DNA from: Blastopirellula marina
GTDB taxonomy: Bacteria > Planctomycetota > Planctomycetia > Pirellulales > Pirellulaceae
Length of the DNA: 64,000 nucleotides
NCBI RefSeq assembly: GCF_002967715.1
Contig: NZ_PUIA01000037.1
Span: 124,001-188,000 of the forward strand
Reading direction: 5' to 3'
Positions 63,951-64,000 of the stretch are shown here, in pieces; the stretch's first letter is position 1, and each line of letters starts with the position of its first letter. A program made the position numbers and the translations under genes. The notes below the pieces were generated by a model, which saw only the letters and a list, made by a program, of their open reading frames with translations, was not told where the DNA came from and searched no databases.

Positions 63951-64000
63951 TTAGCCTTTGGCAGCGTCCAGGGCTTGCTGCAGGTTGGCCTTGGGCTGGT
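63951..64000 (-). CDS. C-terminal end of a gene continuing past the window
   Basis: Sixteen codons ending ...QPKANLQQALDAAKG and TAA; helix-forming Ala/Gln/Lys composition. A good terminator follows immediately, which supports a true 3' end. The identity cannot be told from this piece. Confidence 0.5.
   Translation of the reverse strand, partial: QPKANLQQALDAAKG

Noticed and set aside
1-64000. CRISPR arrays, transposases, phage genes
   Set aside because: None seen on reading both strands; the window looks like ordinary chromosomal core and lineage-specific genes.

Overview
The window looks like chromosomal DNA from a planctomycete of the Pirellulales type (Blastopirellula/Bremerella/Rhodopirellula-like). 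The evidence is two DUF1559 pseudopilin-like proteins with the N-terminal KGFTLVELLVVIAII signature, one followed by a small lipoprotein. There are also many secreted or lipoprotein genes without known families, a MotA/TolQ/ExbB protein carrying an N-terminal zinc ribbon with two ExbD-like partners, a YyaL-type DUF255 protein, a membrane pyrophosphatase and a stressosome operon. The genus is an inference. I see no insertion sequence, integrase, prophage or CRISPR array.

Layout. 1-6 kb: a truncated small gene, a secreted TPR protein, an OxyR-type regulator with both redox cysteines, and an FHA-GAF-nucleotide cyclase, all on the minus strand. 6-11 kb: a DUF1444 protein, then a tightly overlapping stressosome operon (globin-STAS RsbR, RsbS-like STAS, RsbT kinase, RsbX phosphatase, and a PP2C phosphatase with a degenerate HATPase domain). 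11-17 kb: CYTH protein, lysA, a secreted protein, infA and a GNAT-like protein. 17-22 kb: a MacB/DevC-type exporter operon (ATPase, permease, HlyD adaptor), with a candidate small RNA at its 3' side. 22-30 kb: an unknown helical protein, an S9 peptidase, membrane proteins and a DUF255 thioredoxin-fold protein. 30-34 kb: a His-rich DUF1559 protein beside a second His-rich exported protein, a serine hydrolase and a secreted nuclease. 34-43 kb: DUF1559 plus lipoprotein pair, esterase, dihaem cytochrome beta-propeller, lactonase, PPP phosphatase, DegT aminotransferase and a damaged membrane-protein gene.

43-50 kb: a coiled-coil lipoprotein, DUF2007 and ankyrin proteins, then the proteostasis block tig-clpP-clpP on the minus strand, followed by tRNA-Gly(GCC). 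50-56 kb: a membrane protein with PH-like regions and the three-gene proton-channel operon, closed by its own terminator. 56-64 kb: two tandem paralogous lipoproteins, a membrane pyrophosphatase with a roughly 110-residue insertion, a secreted glycine-rich protein, a small membrane protein and a long coiled-coil protein.

How the genes work together. The stressosome genes form a self-contained partner-switching circuit: oxygen or redox sensing by the globin domain, scaffold phosphorylation by RsbT, reset by RsbX and output through the SpoIIE phosphatase. No sigma-B, RsbV or RsbW is in view. Trigger factor and two complete ClpP subunits form a folding/proteolysis unit. The ATPase, permease and HlyD genes form one exporter. 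The proton-channel trio probably forms one inner-membrane energy-coupling complex of unknown target. Most other genes are single transcription units separated by clear intrinsic terminators.
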